Made by a program: the position numbers and the translations under genes
Shown: positions 1-7,342 of the stretch, one piece after another
How positions within the stretch are numbered: the first letter of the stretch is position 1
Layout: every line of letters begins with the position of its first letter
The notes under the pieces: generated by a model
Told to the model about the DNA's origin: nothing
The model's input: the letters and a program-made list of their open reading frames with translations, nothing else
Databases searched by the model: none
DNA from: an uncultured bacterium
GTDB taxonomy: Bacteria; Cyanobacteriota; Vampirovibrionia; Gastranaerophilales; Gastranaerophilaceae
Direction: 5' to 3'
NCBI GenBank assembly: GCA_900553895.1
Contig: USFB01000040.1
Coordinates: forward strand, 1-17,132
DNA length: 17,132 nucleotides

Positions 1-1029
1 GATTCCGCCCATATTCAAATTTTCTCTTATTTGTATTTCAAGTTCCAATCTCATTTTAGTATCGGATGCAAGTATTTCTCTAACCTTTTCTTTTCCTTGA
101 GCTATTTGCTCTCCGTTATAATAAAACCAAGCGCCGCTTCTTGTTATAATTTTCGCTTCCATTGCCAAATCAATTAGTAAACCTTCGGTAGAAATTCCAT
201 GCCCGAATATAATTTCCAAATTGACAACCTTGAAAGGAGCAGACAATTTATTTTTCACAACTTTAATTTTTACTTTATGCCCAATAGTTTCGTCTCCTTT
301 CTTTATCCATTCCGTCCTTCTAATGTCGAGTCTAACGGAAGAATAAAATTTTAAAGCCTTTCCGCCCGTAGTAGTTTCTGTTGGTCCAGCGCCATATCCC
401 GTAGTCGCTATATTCTGCCTTAATTGATTAATAAATATTACCGCGGTATTTGTATTGCTTATTATTGCCGTTAATTTTCTTAAAGCGTGACTCATTAAAC
501 GAGCTTGTAAACCCATTTGCTGATCTTCCATAGAGCCTTCGATTTCGGCTTTCGGAACGAGAGCTGCAACCGAGTCGACAACTACAACATCCACCGCTCC
601 AGAGCGAACCAATTCTTCCGTAATATCGAGAGCTTGTTCACCTGTATCAGGTTGAGAAATCAAAAGTTCATCAACATTTACACCAAGGTTTCTTGCATAT
701 TCAGGATCAAGTGCGTGTTCAGCGTCAACAAACGCTGCAATTCCGCCTTTTTTTTGACATTCTGCAACGATATGTTGCGCCAAAGTTGTTTTACCTGATG
801 ATTCAGGTCCGTAAACTTCGATAATACGTCCACGAGGAATACCGCCAACACCAAGAGCAACGTCTAACGCTAAAGCACCCGTTGGTATAGTTTCTACGCT
901 AACAGCAGGCTTGTCACCAAGCTTCATAATTGCGCCTTTACCAAAATCTTTTTCAATCTTCTCTATAGCAAGCTTAAGTGCTTTACTTCTTTCATCTGAT
1001 ACGTTTGTTTCTTCCGCCGGTTTCGCCAT
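1..1029 (-). CDS. recA: RecA recombinase, 3' end outside window
   Basis: RecA is the ATP-dependent strand-exchange protein of homologous recombination and the SOS co-protease. The reading frame runs from ATG at 1029 to the window edge: 343 codons with no stop, so only the extreme C-terminus is missing. Visible motifs are Walker A GPESSGKT (residues 74-81), the VVVVDSVAAL Walker B strand, the MGLQARLMS segment, loop L2 preceded by NQLRQ (201-205) and followed by ETTTGGKALKF, and KVVKNK. NQLRQ is the cyanobacterial wording as I remember it. A GAGG Shine-Dalgarno lies about 9 nt before the start. L2 is three residues longer than in E. coli. Codon choice changes along the gene, with ATA, AGG, GGG and GGA becoming frequent in the C-terminal half. 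No promoter is obvious directly upstream, so it may be co-transcribed with the gene at 1129-1641. Identity is secure. Confidence 0.97.
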   Translation of the reverse strand, partial: MAKPAEETNVSDERSKALKLAIEKIEKDFGKGAIMKLGDKPAVSVETIPTGALALDVALGVGGIPRGRIIEVYGPESSGKTTLAQHIVAECQKKGGIAAFVDAEHALDPEYARNLGVNVDELLISQPDTGEQALDITEELVRSGAVDVVVVDSVAALVPKAEIEGSMEDQQMGLQARLMSHALRKLTAIISNTNTAVIFINQLRQNIATTGYGAGPTETTTGGKALKFYSSVRLDIRRTEWIKKGDETIGHKVKIKVVKNKLSAPFKVVNLEIIFGHGISTEGLLIDLAMEAKIITRSGAWFYYNGEQIAQGKEKVREILASDTKMRLELEIQIRENLNMGGI

Positions 1030-1042
1030 GATTAAATCCTCT

Positions 1043-1120
1043 AGTTTAGAAGTTTAGGAGTTGAGTAGTTTAGAAGAAGTTTTAATAATATTCTCTATTC
1101 AACTTCTAAACTTCTAAACT
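1043..1120. repeat. Long inverted repeat upstream of recA
   Basis: The 22-nt arms 1043-1064 and 1099-1120 are reverse complements at 21 of 22 positions, around a 34-nt loop. Both arms are built from the reiterated word TTTAGAAG / CTTCTAAA. The repeat lies between the stop of the 1129-1641 gene and the recA start, both on the minus strand. It could be a terminator or attenuator hairpin, or a dispersed repeat. There is no clear poly-U tract after it, so a simple terminator is not the best fit. Confidence 0.75.
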
Positions 1121-1128
1121 TCTCCTCT

Positions 1129-1641
1129 TTACAATAATATATTATCTTCTTCCTTCTTAATAAAGAATCCGCAAAGCAATGGTTTGAAGCTATTCAAAGC
1201 ATTTTTAAGCTTAAAGTTTTCTTTGTTCAATTCATTAACTTTGTTTTTTAAATTTTCATTTTCAGTTTTGCATCTAACAAGTTCCAAAACAACGTCGTCC
1301 ATGCCTTCTAACTTTTCATCAATAAGTTTAGTCATTGAAGTTGTAATGTTGTTTTCCATCTTGCTTAGGGTATCTAATAGTCCATTAACTACTACTTGTG
1401 AATCAGGTTTTGTCATAACGGGTAATGCCACTTTCTTTTTTTCATTCATTTCTGCAACAACTGAAGTTTTCGCATTTCTTAACTTTTTAACTTCATCAAC
1501 TGAAAAATAGATTTGTCCTCTACTATCTTTCTTAGGACTAACTGAAGTCTTTTTGCAAAGCTCAACAATCTCTTTATTATCAACGTTTAATAATTTTCTT
1601 ACGTCATTAGGTAAAAGTACTTTATTCGGATTAGCGTTCAT
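1129..1641 (-). CDS. Small protein with MerR-like HTH and coiled coil
   Basis: A 170-residue protein of unknown specific function. The N-terminal ~55 residues (LLPNDVRKLLNVDNKEIVELCKK, then RGQIYFSVDEVKKLRN, quoted in parts) have the look of a MerR/excisionase-type winged helix. That would be a DNA-binding segment ending in a 'Y-F-(S)-x-x-E-V-x-x-L' recognition pattern. The second half (about 95-155) is rich in K, E, N and L with heptad-like spacing and is probably a coiled coil. I chose ATG 1641 over an in-frame TTG at 1671 because GAGGGG lies 11 nt before the ATG and nothing precedes the TTG. It is divergent from the gene at 1776 and may be the first gene of a unit with recA. The DNA-binding role is inferred. 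Confidence 0.7.
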   Translation of the reverse strand: MNANPNKVLLPNDVRKLLNVDNKEIVELCKKTSVSPKKDSRGQIYFSVDEVKKLRNAKTSVVAEMNEKKKVALPVMTKPDSQVVVNGLLDTLSKMENNITTSMTKLIDEKLEGMDDVVLELVRCKTENENLKNKVNELNKENFKLKNALNSFKPLLCGFFIKKEEDNILL

Positions 1642-1775
1642 CTTAAAAAATTCCCCTCTTTCTATACCCAATAGATATTTTAATCAATACAAAATATTAT
1701 TTCCACTATTTGTAACAAAATTTTACTTTTAAATATTGCTACTTGTATTTTATTTTTTATGTGCAAAAATAGGAT

Positions 1776-2465
1776 ATGGAATTAAAGTGTAATATTAACC
1801 ATTATTATCGTAGTAATTTAACCCAGCCTCCAAAACCAACGGGTAACAGCTTTCACGGGTACGCGAGTGCAAATAGATTGTGTGAAAGTGCGGATATATT
1901 TATGAGAAGACCGATTGCAGATAAAAGTGCAATCGGTCTTCGTGGTTTTTCGGAGAAAATCAAAAATTATGCAAAAAATTATGTCAAAAACATTGAACAT
2001 ACTTATGACCACAAACTTGTTTTTGCCATAGTTGAAAAAGAATTGTTTGGAAAAAATTCTATCGACAGTTTAACGCATGACGCTGACAAACTTATACTCT
2101 ACACACTTGGTTTTCCAAAATCTTTTGTATCAAAATGGCATAGAGAACACTCTGTACACCATACAGAAAGTGGCAAAACAGCAAACTTGCGCAGTATGAT
2201 TTGCGACAATATCGCATCTTCTCCTGAATTCAAGCCTGAAAAGAAAAAATCTTTAAGAGAATATTACAACTCTTCTAAAGAACTTCAAAGCGTAAAAGGT
2301 TTTGGCGAGCTTTTGGAAAAATTCAATTACGGCGAAGATTTGAATTTTGCAAAAATCAAGAAACAAAAGAATATAAAATACCGTGGTTTTGTTGGGATGG
2401 CAATTGCTACAGCTAAAACCTTTGCATTGTTGCTAAAGAGCGGAATTGGCGGATTTGTGGGATAA
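1776..2465 (+). CDS. Histidine-rich HD-like protein (possible DUF5662-type)
   Basis: A 229-residue protein. The central part has H75, H79, an HD pair at 101-102 followed by DK (104-105), then W121-H122 and the cluster H125, H128, H129, E131. This HD...DK...H..HS.HH.E order resembles the DUF5662/HD-like fold as I remember it, so a metal-binding helical domain is plausible; no activity can be assigned. The N-terminal ~60 residues look unstructured and contain GNSFHGYAS, similar to the short NFxG-type motifs of other small proteins in this window. The C-terminus (residues ~205-229) is hydrophobic and glycine-rich and may touch the membrane. The Shine-Dalgarno AGGA is very close to the ATG, so the initiation signal is weak. 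A GTTTCTG/CAGAAAC hairpin follows the stop. Confidence 0.65.
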   Translation: MELKCNINHYYRSNLTQPPKPTGNSFHGYASANRLCESADIFMRRPIADKSAIGLRGFSEKIKNYAKNYVKNIEHTYDHKLVFAIVEKELFGKNSIDSLTHDADKLILYTLGFPKSFVSKWHREHSVHHTESGKTANLRSMICDNIASSPEFKPEKKKSLREYYNSSKELQSVKGFGELLEKFNYGEDLNFAKIKKQKNIKYRGFVGMAIATAKTFALLLKSGIGGFVG

Positions 2466-2481
2466 ATATTGCCCCATCAGA

Positions 2482-2511
2482 GTTTCTGGCAGTGCATAAC
2501 AGAAACAAAAA
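2482..2511 (+). terminator. Possible terminator after the HD-like gene
   Basis: GTTTCTG (2482-2488) pairs with CAGAAAC (2500-2506) over an 11-nt loop and is followed by A-rich sequence. It lies in the convergent gap between stops at 2465 (+) and 2547 (-). The tract after the stem is poly-A on the plus strand, so it would suit the minus-strand transcript better. It is weak as a terminator. Confidence 0.35.
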
Positions 2512-2534
2512 ATAGGTTGGGATTTCAGCCCGAC
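2512..2534 (+). repeat. REP-like palindrome, copy 1 (degenerate)
   Basis: A 23-nt unit matching the copies at 7181-7203 and 8466-8488 at 20 of 23 positions. GTTGGG (2516-2521) can pair with CCCGAC (2529-2534) with one G-U pair. It lies in a convergent intergenic gap. Confidence 0.7.
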
Positions 2535-2546
2535 AATAACTCTTTC

Positions 2547-3326
2547 CTACTTAACCTCTTTCAATTCTGCCCAAATTGTAGGATTTGGAGTGTCACAATC
2601 CATTACATCAATAATCCTATAATAAGGAATTGGTGACGTTGAAATATGCGCAACGCCATCTATGTGTTGTTCATTATTCACACCAAAATGTCCGGAAATA
2701 ACAGCCTTGACATTTTTATTATTATGCAAAATCTTCAAGTAATTCTCAGGTTTAAATGTGTAATAAGTTTCTTTATTTGATGGTGGAATTAGCGGGAAAT
2801 GCTGCAAAATAATTACGTTTTGCGTACTGTGCATTGCAAGTTCGTTTTCTAACCAAGTCAAAACATCCTCTTTAAAATATCCGTTTGTTCCCGGAATAAC
2901 ATCTTTTGAACCATCTACAACAATGAACACAACACCATCACGTTCAAAAGCATAACTTGGGTGTTCAAACTTGTATTTTCTCATGTGGTGCTGAATTTCT
3001 TTGATGTATTGTTTTTTACTCATTTCTTTATGCTTGTTAACATCTTTATCACCAATCACCATGTAAAAAGGACAATTCAGTTTTTTAGCTTCATTTAGAA
3101 ATGCCGTCAAATCATCTTTGTCAGGTTTATTAATATTGTCGCCTGTAAAAACAACAAATTTAACATCTTTTTGTTTATTTATATCTTGGATTGTTTTAGT
3201 AAAAGTTCCATCATCTTCCTTAGCATTATAGCGAACGTCAGAAACTTGCACAAAACGCATATCATTAGCCTGTGCAACCATTGCGGACATTAAAAACAAA
3301 AAACAAATACTCAAAAATTTCTTCAT
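2547..3326 (-). CDS. Secreted calcineurin-like metallophosphoesterase, degenerate active site
   Basis: A 259-residue protein with an N-terminal signal peptide (MKK, hydrophobic 4-17, AQA cleavage site near residue 20), so probably exported. The calcineurin-like phosphoesterase framework is visible: VSD30-V-R32 where D-x-H is usual, FTG-D63-N (GDxxN), VIG-D93-K94-D where GN-H-D/E is usual, LQ-H176-FP, and SG-H213-F-G215 where G-H-x-H is usual. At least three canonical metal ligands are therefore replaced (R32, K94, G215), plus D93 for Asn, while D30, D63, H176 and H213 remain. That argues for altered metal binding or a non-enzymatic role. A GAGGT Shine-Dalgarno supports ATG 3326. Fold assignment is firm; substrate is unknown. 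Confidence 0.85.
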   Translation of the reverse strand: MKKFLSICFLFLMSAMVAQANDMRFVQVSDVRYNAKEDDGTFTKTIQDINKQKDVKFVVFTGDNINKPDKDDLTAFLNEAKKLNCPFYMVIGDKDVNKHKEMSKKQYIKEIQHHMRKYKFEHPSYAFERDGVVFIVVDGSKDVIPGTNGYFKEDVLTWLENELAMHSTQNVIILQHFPLIPPSNKETYYTFKPENYLKILHNNKNVKAVISGHFGVNNEQHIDGVAHISTSPIPYYRIIDVMDCDTPNPTIWAELKEVK

Positions 3327-3362
3327 ACACTACCTCACGAGAATGATTTTAACATAAAAACA

Positions 3363-3391
3363 CTGGAAAAAGTTGAAAAATAGTTTATAAT
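3363..3391 (+). promoter_or_regulatory. Sigma-70-type promoter for the 3423 gene
   Basis: A perfect TATAAT (3386-3391) sits 17 nt after a poor -35 (CTGGAA, 3363-3368). Transcription would begin near 3398, after the ATG at 3396. This is why the coding start is placed at 3423. Confidence 0.5.
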
Positions 3392-3422
3392 ATACATGCA
3401 ACGTACAATCAGGACTAGAGCT

Positions 3423-3698
3423 ATGTCATTCGATTTCAACAGTAATATCAACCCCATCAATAAGACTCAAGCAACCTACAAAGACGGTGGCGGCTTAGGT
3501 GGAGGCGGAATGTATATGCGCCAACAAAAGAAAAAACAAGAAGAACGACAAGAAGATGACATATTTGAACGCAAAGAAGAGAACAAGCCTGATGAAATTC
3601 TTTTTGAATCAGAAGAATCTGAAATCAAAGAAGAAGATATTCCGGAAAACACCTTATTTAACAAATTTGTAAATTGGTTTAGAATAGGAAATGCCTAA
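3423..3698 (+). CDS. Small acidic Gly-rich protein, lineage-type
   Basis: A 91-residue protein with no recognised domain. The N-terminus carries NINPINKTQ and then a Gly-rich GGGLGGGGMYM tract. A very charged central part (QQKKKQEERQ, then many E/D) follows, and the end is more hydrophobic (LFNKFVNWFRIGNA). I recall this Gly-rich plus acidic layout as common in small Gastranaerophilales proteins; that is a memory, not a search result. The start at ATG 3423 has AGGA about 9 nt upstream. An earlier in-frame ATG at 3396 would precede the predicted transcription start. Its stop overlaps the stop of the convergent gene by a few bases (3695-3698). Function unknown. Confidence 0.65.
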   Translation: MSFDFNSNINPINKTQATYKDGGGLGGGGMYMRQQKKKQEERQEDDIFERKEENKPDEILFESEESEIKEEDIPENTLFNKFVNWFRIGNA

Positions 3699-4108
3699 CT
3701 TTTTTTGTTAATATAATCCTTGATTTTATTGTAATATTTTTCACCAAAATCTTTTGTTTTATTGCACCATTCGTAGCAAGTTTCACCAGCCTTTGTCAAA
3801 TGTTTTTTAATGTTGCCATCTTTTAACTTCGCAATAGAACCTGTTTTATGCGCGTAAGCCAAACCACCGATTGCAACACCTGCTGTTGCAGCTAAGCCTA
3901 AGATTGTTCCTAAAACAGAAAATTTTTTCTTTTCTTCTCTGCCTTTAAAATTTACGGTATCACACTCTGGAGCTTGAACAAGCGTTGCTTCACCTTGAGT
4001 ATTGGCTACTTTTGCAATACTTCCAGCGGATTCACCACCGCGCGCTGAAATATTTTTTGAATAACTAATACTTCCGGCAGATTCACCATAAAAAGATACT
4101 TTGTTCAT
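3695..4108 (-). CDS. Small membrane protein with VNFKG motif
   Basis: A 137-residue protein of unknown function. It begins with two near-repeats containing GESAGSI (residues ~8-14 and 25-31) in a Ser/Gly-rich N-terminal tail. The motif TVNFKGREEKKK follows (51-62), then one strongly hydrophobic Ala/Gly-rich segment (about 64-86) that is probably a membrane helix, and a Lys-rich tail of about 50 residues. ATG 4108 is preferred over ATG 4120 because GGAGG lies 5 nt before 4108 and overlaps the region after 4120. The VNFKG motif is shared in form with VNFEG in the 10893 gene. A GTAAC-N5-GTAAC direct repeat lies about 70 nt upstream on the minus strand. The gene converges on the one at 3423. Confidence 0.7.
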   Translation of the reverse strand: MNKVSFYGESAGSISYSKNISARGGESAGSIAKVANTQGEATLVQAPECDTVNFKGREEKKKFSVLGTILGLAATAGVAIGGLAYAHKTGSIAKLKDGNIKKHLTKAGETCYEWCNKTKDFGEKYYNKIKDYINKKS

Positions 4109-4175
4109 AAAAACCTCCATTGAGTTTTACCTTCTATATCATGTAAAACATGTTTTGGAGGGAATTTGCCTTTTT

Positions 4176-4190
4176 GTTACAAAAAGTTAC
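4176..4190 (-). promoter_or_regulatory. GTAAC-N5-GTAAC direct repeat, copy 1
   Basis: On the minus strand this reads GTAACTTTTTGTAAC. The same arrangement occurs at 7311-7325 and, with one changed base in the second half, at 13864-13878, where it sits 17 nt upstream of sigma-28-like promoters. Here the downstream promoter is not a clear sigma-28 site. It may be a binding site for a shared regulator or a chance AT-rich match. Confidence 0.4.
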
Positions 4191-4291
4191 AAAAAATACG
4201 GATAAGTTCAAGAAAATACGCTAATTTAATGTAAGTGACGGCTCGTTTAAATCTTCACACCCAATCATTATGAAGAACAGAATCCAACAAA

Positions 4292-4327
4292 AAACAAGAG
4301 CCTGAACTTCTGTTCAAGCTCTTGTTT
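4292..4327 (-). terminator. Rho-independent terminator of the pilin gene
   Basis: AAACAAGAGC (4292-4301) pairs with GCTCTTGTTT (4318-4327), continued inside by TGAAC/GTTCA around a TTCT loop. On the minus strand the stem is followed by a T-rich tract. It lies 20 nt after the stop of the pilin-like gene. Confidence 0.85.
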
Positions 4328-4346
4328 AAATATTAAATTAAACCAA

Positions 4347-5039
4347 TTAGTTTTCGTAAGCCCATCTTGCAGCTGCTCCGTTTGGAACTGCATATCCGCC
4401 TCTTAATCTAACACCGAATTGGTCTTTGATTACACGTTGTGCTTTACTACAAGTTGTAGTTAGGTTAGCACCATTTGAATCTTTTGCTGAACCCAACGCA
4501 GAAGCATTACAGTTTGATAAAACATTCGGACCCTTTGCTCCATTAGTATCATAAACAGCAGTAATACCATAAACCAAGTTATCATCCATAAGTTTTGTAC
4601 CAGCTTGGCTTCCAGTACCTGCTTGTTTTGGAGAGCTTGTACTTACTGTACTAGGATCAAAAGTTAAAGCAGAACCATCTCTGAAGAAAACTGTAAAGTT
4701 TGTACCGTTTTTATCAGTAGCATCACCTTGGTGAGATACTAACTTTCCTTTACCGCTCTTAACAAAATCAACAGATGCTCTTGTAGCCAACAAGCCATAT
4801 AAAGACTGTTCTTCAGTGTTGCTTGTATTACTTGATATCAAAGAAGCATAGTCAAATCCTGCGATAGACTGATTCATTTGAGCTGCTTCTGTCAAGGTAT
4901 TAATACCTTTCTTCAATGCTGTTTTAGCTTGTTGTTCTGCGGTATTTGTCATCAATGCAGGAAGCGTCAATGTTGCTACAACACCAATAATAGTTAAGGT
5001 AATCAAAACTTCTGCAAGAGTAAAACCATTCTTCTTCAT
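4347..5039 (-). CDS. Type IV pilin-like / type II secretion pseudopilin
   Basis: A 230-residue prepilin. The class III signal is plain: MKKNG|FTLAEVLITLTIIGVVATL, quoted in parts, with Gly5 before the cleavage point, Phe at +1 and Glu10 at +5, followed by about 20 hydrophobic residues that form the pilin helix. A prepilin peptidase would cut and methylate it, and the mature protein would join a pilus or a secretion pseudopilus. The globular part has two cysteines (C177 and C197) that could form a D-region disulfide, and a Thr/Ser/Gly-rich linker around 130-147. AAAGGA lies 7 nt before ATG 5039. It has its own consensus promoter and terminator, so it is a single-gene unit. No assembly genes (pilB, pilC, pilD) are nearby. 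Confidence 0.9.
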   Translation of the reverse strand: MKKNGFTLAEVLITLTIIGVVATLTLPALMTNTAEQQAKTALKKGINTLTEAAQMNQSIAGFDYASLISSNTSNTEEQSLYGLLATRASVDFVKSGKGKLVSHQGDATDKNGTNFTVFFRDGSALTFDPSTVSTSSPKQAGTGSQAGTKLMDDNLVYGITAVYDTNGAKGPNVLSNCNASALGSAKDSNGANLTTTCSKAQRVIKDQFGVRLRGGYAVPNGAAARWAYEN

Positions 5040-5104
5040 TATTGTATCCTTTCTCTTCTTATATTTTGAATATGAATTAAATTTACATTTTTACATCTAT
5101 ACTT

Positions 5105-5133
5105 ATTCTAACAGACATCTTATACGGTGTCAA
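5105..5133 (-). promoter_or_regulatory. Consensus promoter of the pilin gene
   Basis: On the minus strand: TTGACA (5128-5133), 17-nt spacer, TAGAAT (5105-5110). Transcription would start near 5098, giving a ~60-nt leader. The rest of the 288-nt divergent gap toward typA is AT-rich with no other clear structure. Confidence 0.8.
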
Positions 5134-5327
5134 TAATATTAAAGAAATTTATCAGAATAAAATCAACTAATATCGTGTAGAACACAATCGCATTTAACTC
5201 CTTTATAGAAACTCTAACTTCAAAATTTGCCAAAATAGAATTTGCACAAAAAAAATTATACAAATAAAAATTTTTGTTTTAGAATATAAGTGTAAAATCA
5301 ACACTAGAAGAAATAGGGATTAAAAGA

Positions 5328-7121
5328 ATGGCAAATAAGAATATTAGAAACATCGCTATTATTGCTCACGTTGACCACGGTAAAACAACTTTGGTTGACT
5401 GTATGCTTAAACAAAGCGGTGCATTTAGAGAAAACCAACAAGTGCAAGAACGTGTTCTTGACAGTAACGACTTAGAAAGAGAAAGAGGAATTACAATTCT
5501 TTCCAAAAACATTTCTATTGACTACAAAGGTATTAAAATCAACGTAGTTGACACACCGGGGCACGCGGATTTCGGTGGGGAAGTTGAACGTGTATTAGGC
5601 ATGGTTGACGGTGCATTACTTATCGTTGACGCGGCAGAAGGCCCAATGCCTCAAACAAGATTTGTTTTATCAAAAGCGTTGGAACTTGGTATCAAAATTA
5701 TTGTTGTAATCAACAAAATTGATAAACCTGCAGCTGACCCTGACGGAACATTGGACAAAGTTTTCGATTTGTTCACAGAATTAACGGACAGAGAAGATTT
5801 AATCGACTTCCCTTATATTTACGCAAGCAGTTTGAACGGTTTTGCAATCAAACATCTTGATGATGAAAGAAAAGATATGATTCCACTTTTGGATTGCATT
5901 ATCGAAAACATTCATGAACCTGCCGGTGATTCAACAAAACCTTTCCAATTCAGAGCAACAACTCTTGATTATAACGAATATGTAGGCAGAATCGTTATTG
6001 GTCGTGTAGTAAACGGTATAATCCATTCACAAGACCAAGTTGCTTGGGTCAAAGCGGATGGTTCGGTTGAAAGAGGAAAAGTTACAAAGCTTTTCGGTTT
6101 CCACGATTTAGGACGTGTAGAAATTGCCGAAGCAGAAGCAGGTGATATTGTTGGTATTGCAGGTTTCTCTGATATCCATATCGGTGAAACACTTTGCGAC
6201 CCAAATAACATTGAAGCTTTGCCTTTGATTAAGGTTGACGAACCTACATTGCAAATGAATTTCTCAGTTAATGACAGCCCGTTTGCAGGTCAGGAAGGTA
6301 AGTTTGTAACATCAAGACAACTCAGAAAAAGACTTTATGATGAGCTAGAAAAGAATGTAAGTTTGAGAGTTGAAGACACAGATTCAACAGACTGCTTCAA
6401 AGTTAGCGGTAGAGGCGAACTTCATTTAGGCATTTTGATTGAAACAATGCGTAGAGAAGGTTATGAATTCCAAGTTTCTAAACCTGAAGTTATTTTTAAA
6501 GGCGAAGGTGAAAATTTGCAAGAACCTTTCGAAAACTTGTTAGTTGACGTTCCTGAAACTTATGCAGGTTCTTGCATTGACAGACTTTCAGGCAGAAAAG
6601 CTACAATGATTGAAATGCAGAATGCTAACGGTAGAACAAACATGAAATTTTCAATCCCAGCAAGAGGTTTGATTGGTTTCCGTTCTGAATTCATCCGTAT
6701 GACTCGTGGTGAAGGTATTATGTATCATACATTTGACGAATACAAACCATACGCGGGTGAAATTCCAAAACAAAGAAGCGGCTCAATTTTGGCTCACGAA
6801 CAAGGCGAAGCTATTCCTTACGCTTTGGCGCAATTTGAAGATAGAGGTGTATTCTTTGTTACACCAAAAACAAAGGTATACAGAGGTATGATTATCGGCG
6901 AAGGCAACAGACCTCAAGATATCGTAGTTAATATTTGTAAAACTAAAAAATTAACCAATATGAGAAGTGCGACGGCTGATGTTATGGTTACATTACAAGC
7001 ACATAAAGAACTTTCTTTGGAAGATTGCTTGGAATACATTGGCGACGATGAACTTGTTGAAATCACTCCTGAAAATATCAGAATGAGAAAACAAGATTTG
7101 GTTAAATTTAAGAGCATATAG
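5328..7121 (+). CDS. typA: Ribosome-associated GTPase TypA/BipA
   Basis: A 597-residue translational GTPase of the EF-G family, a normal length. It binds the 70S/50S ribosome and is known for roles in subunit assembly and stress or low-temperature growth. G1 is AHVDHGKTT (13-21), G2 is RGITI after the ERE motif near residue 50, G3 is DTPGHAD near 75, and G4 is NKID near 130. Domain 2 and the EF-G-like domains follow, with the TypA signatures SGRGELHLGIL and PARGLIGFRSEF. The C-terminal domain is complete. AGGG lies ~9 nt before the ATG. It is transcribed alone: divergent from the pilin gene and closed by a strong terminator. Codon use is that of a well-expressed gene (ATT/ATC rather than ATA). 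Confidence 0.97.
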   Translation: MANKNIRNIAIIAHVDHGKTTLVDCMLKQSGAFRENQQVQERVLDSNDLERERGITILSKNISIDYKGIKINVVDTPGHADFGGEVERVLGMVDGALLIVDAAEGPMPQTRFVLSKALELGIKIIVVINKIDKPAADPDGTLDKVFDLFTELTDREDLIDFPYIYASSLNGFAIKHLDDERKDMIPLLDCIIENIHEPAGDSTKPFQFRATTLDYNEYVGRIVIGRVVNGIIHSQDQVAWVKADGSVERGKVTKLFGFHDLGRVEIAEAEAGDIVGIAGFSDIHIGETLCDPNNIEALPLIKVDEPTLQMNFSVNDSPFAGQEGKFVTSRQLRKRLYDELEKNVSLRVEDTDSTDCFKVSGRGELHLGILIETMRREGYEFQVSKPEVIFKGEGENLQEPFENLLVDVPETYAGSCIDRLSGRKATMIEMQNANGRTNMKFSIPARGLIGFRSEFIRMTRGEGIMYHTFDEYKPYAGEIPKQRSGSILAHEQGEAIPYALAQFEDRGVFFVTPKTKVYRGMIIGEGNRPQDIVVNICKTKKLTNMRSATADVMVTLQAHKELSLEDCLEYIGDDELVEITPENIRMRKQDLVKFKSI

Positions 7122-7137
7122 TTTGTTTATTGATTTT

Positions 7138-7173
7138 AAAAGAGGCGTAGCCTTCGGCTACGCCTCTTTTTTT
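7138..7173 (+). terminator. Strong terminator of typA
   Basis: A perfect 15-bp stem, AAAAGAGGCGTAGCC (7138-7152) with GGCTACGCCTCTTTT (7156-7170), a TTC loop, and a run of T after it. It ends typA 17 nt after the stop. Confidence 0.95.
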
Positions 7174-7180
7174 AGTTATT

Positions 7181-7203
7181 GTTGGGCTGAAAGCCCAACC
7201 TAC
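7181..7203 (-). repeat. REP-like palindrome, copy 2
   Basis: The 23 bases are the exact reverse complement of 8466-8488. Arms GTTGGGCT (7181-7188) and AGCCCAAC (7192-7199) pair perfectly over a 3-nt loop, with a CTAC tail. It lies directly after the typA terminator. The rest of 7204-7310 shows nothing coding. Confidence 0.85.
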
Positions 7204-7310
7204 TTTCGACAATTAAAAAATAAAGGCACAATTTTATGCACCATTTACTTTCTCTTTACATTTAGTAACAAATCAAGACTCAGTAAAATCGCGCATTACG
7301 AGCTAACAAT

Positions 7311-7325
7311 GTAACGTTTTGTAAC
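7311..7325 (+). promoter_or_regulatory. GTAAC-N5-GTAAC direct repeat, copy 2
   Basis: GTAACGTTTTGTAAC ends exactly 17 nt before the TAAAGTTT element of the sigma-28-like promoter. The same 17-nt distance occurs at 13864-13878. It may be an activator site or upstream contact element. Confidence 0.5.
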
Positions 7326-7342
7326 GAATACGACAAAAACAC

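Noticed and set aside
517..860. Open frames on both strands inside recA
   Set aside because: They lie within the recA coding region, in other frames, and have no ribosome-binding site or protein-like composition.
1712..1726. Fourth GTAAC element before the 1776 gene
   Set aside because: GTAACAAAATTTTAC is a palindrome-like form, not the direct repeat, and no sigma-28 site follows.
3396..3422. Earlier ATG for the acidic Gly-rich protein
   Set aside because: TATAAT ends at 3391, so the transcript should begin after this ATG; AGGA fits the ATG at 3423.
7123..7314. Plus-strand frame of 63 codons after typA
   Set aside because: It runs through the typA terminator and the REP-like palindrome, and has no Shine-Dalgarno.
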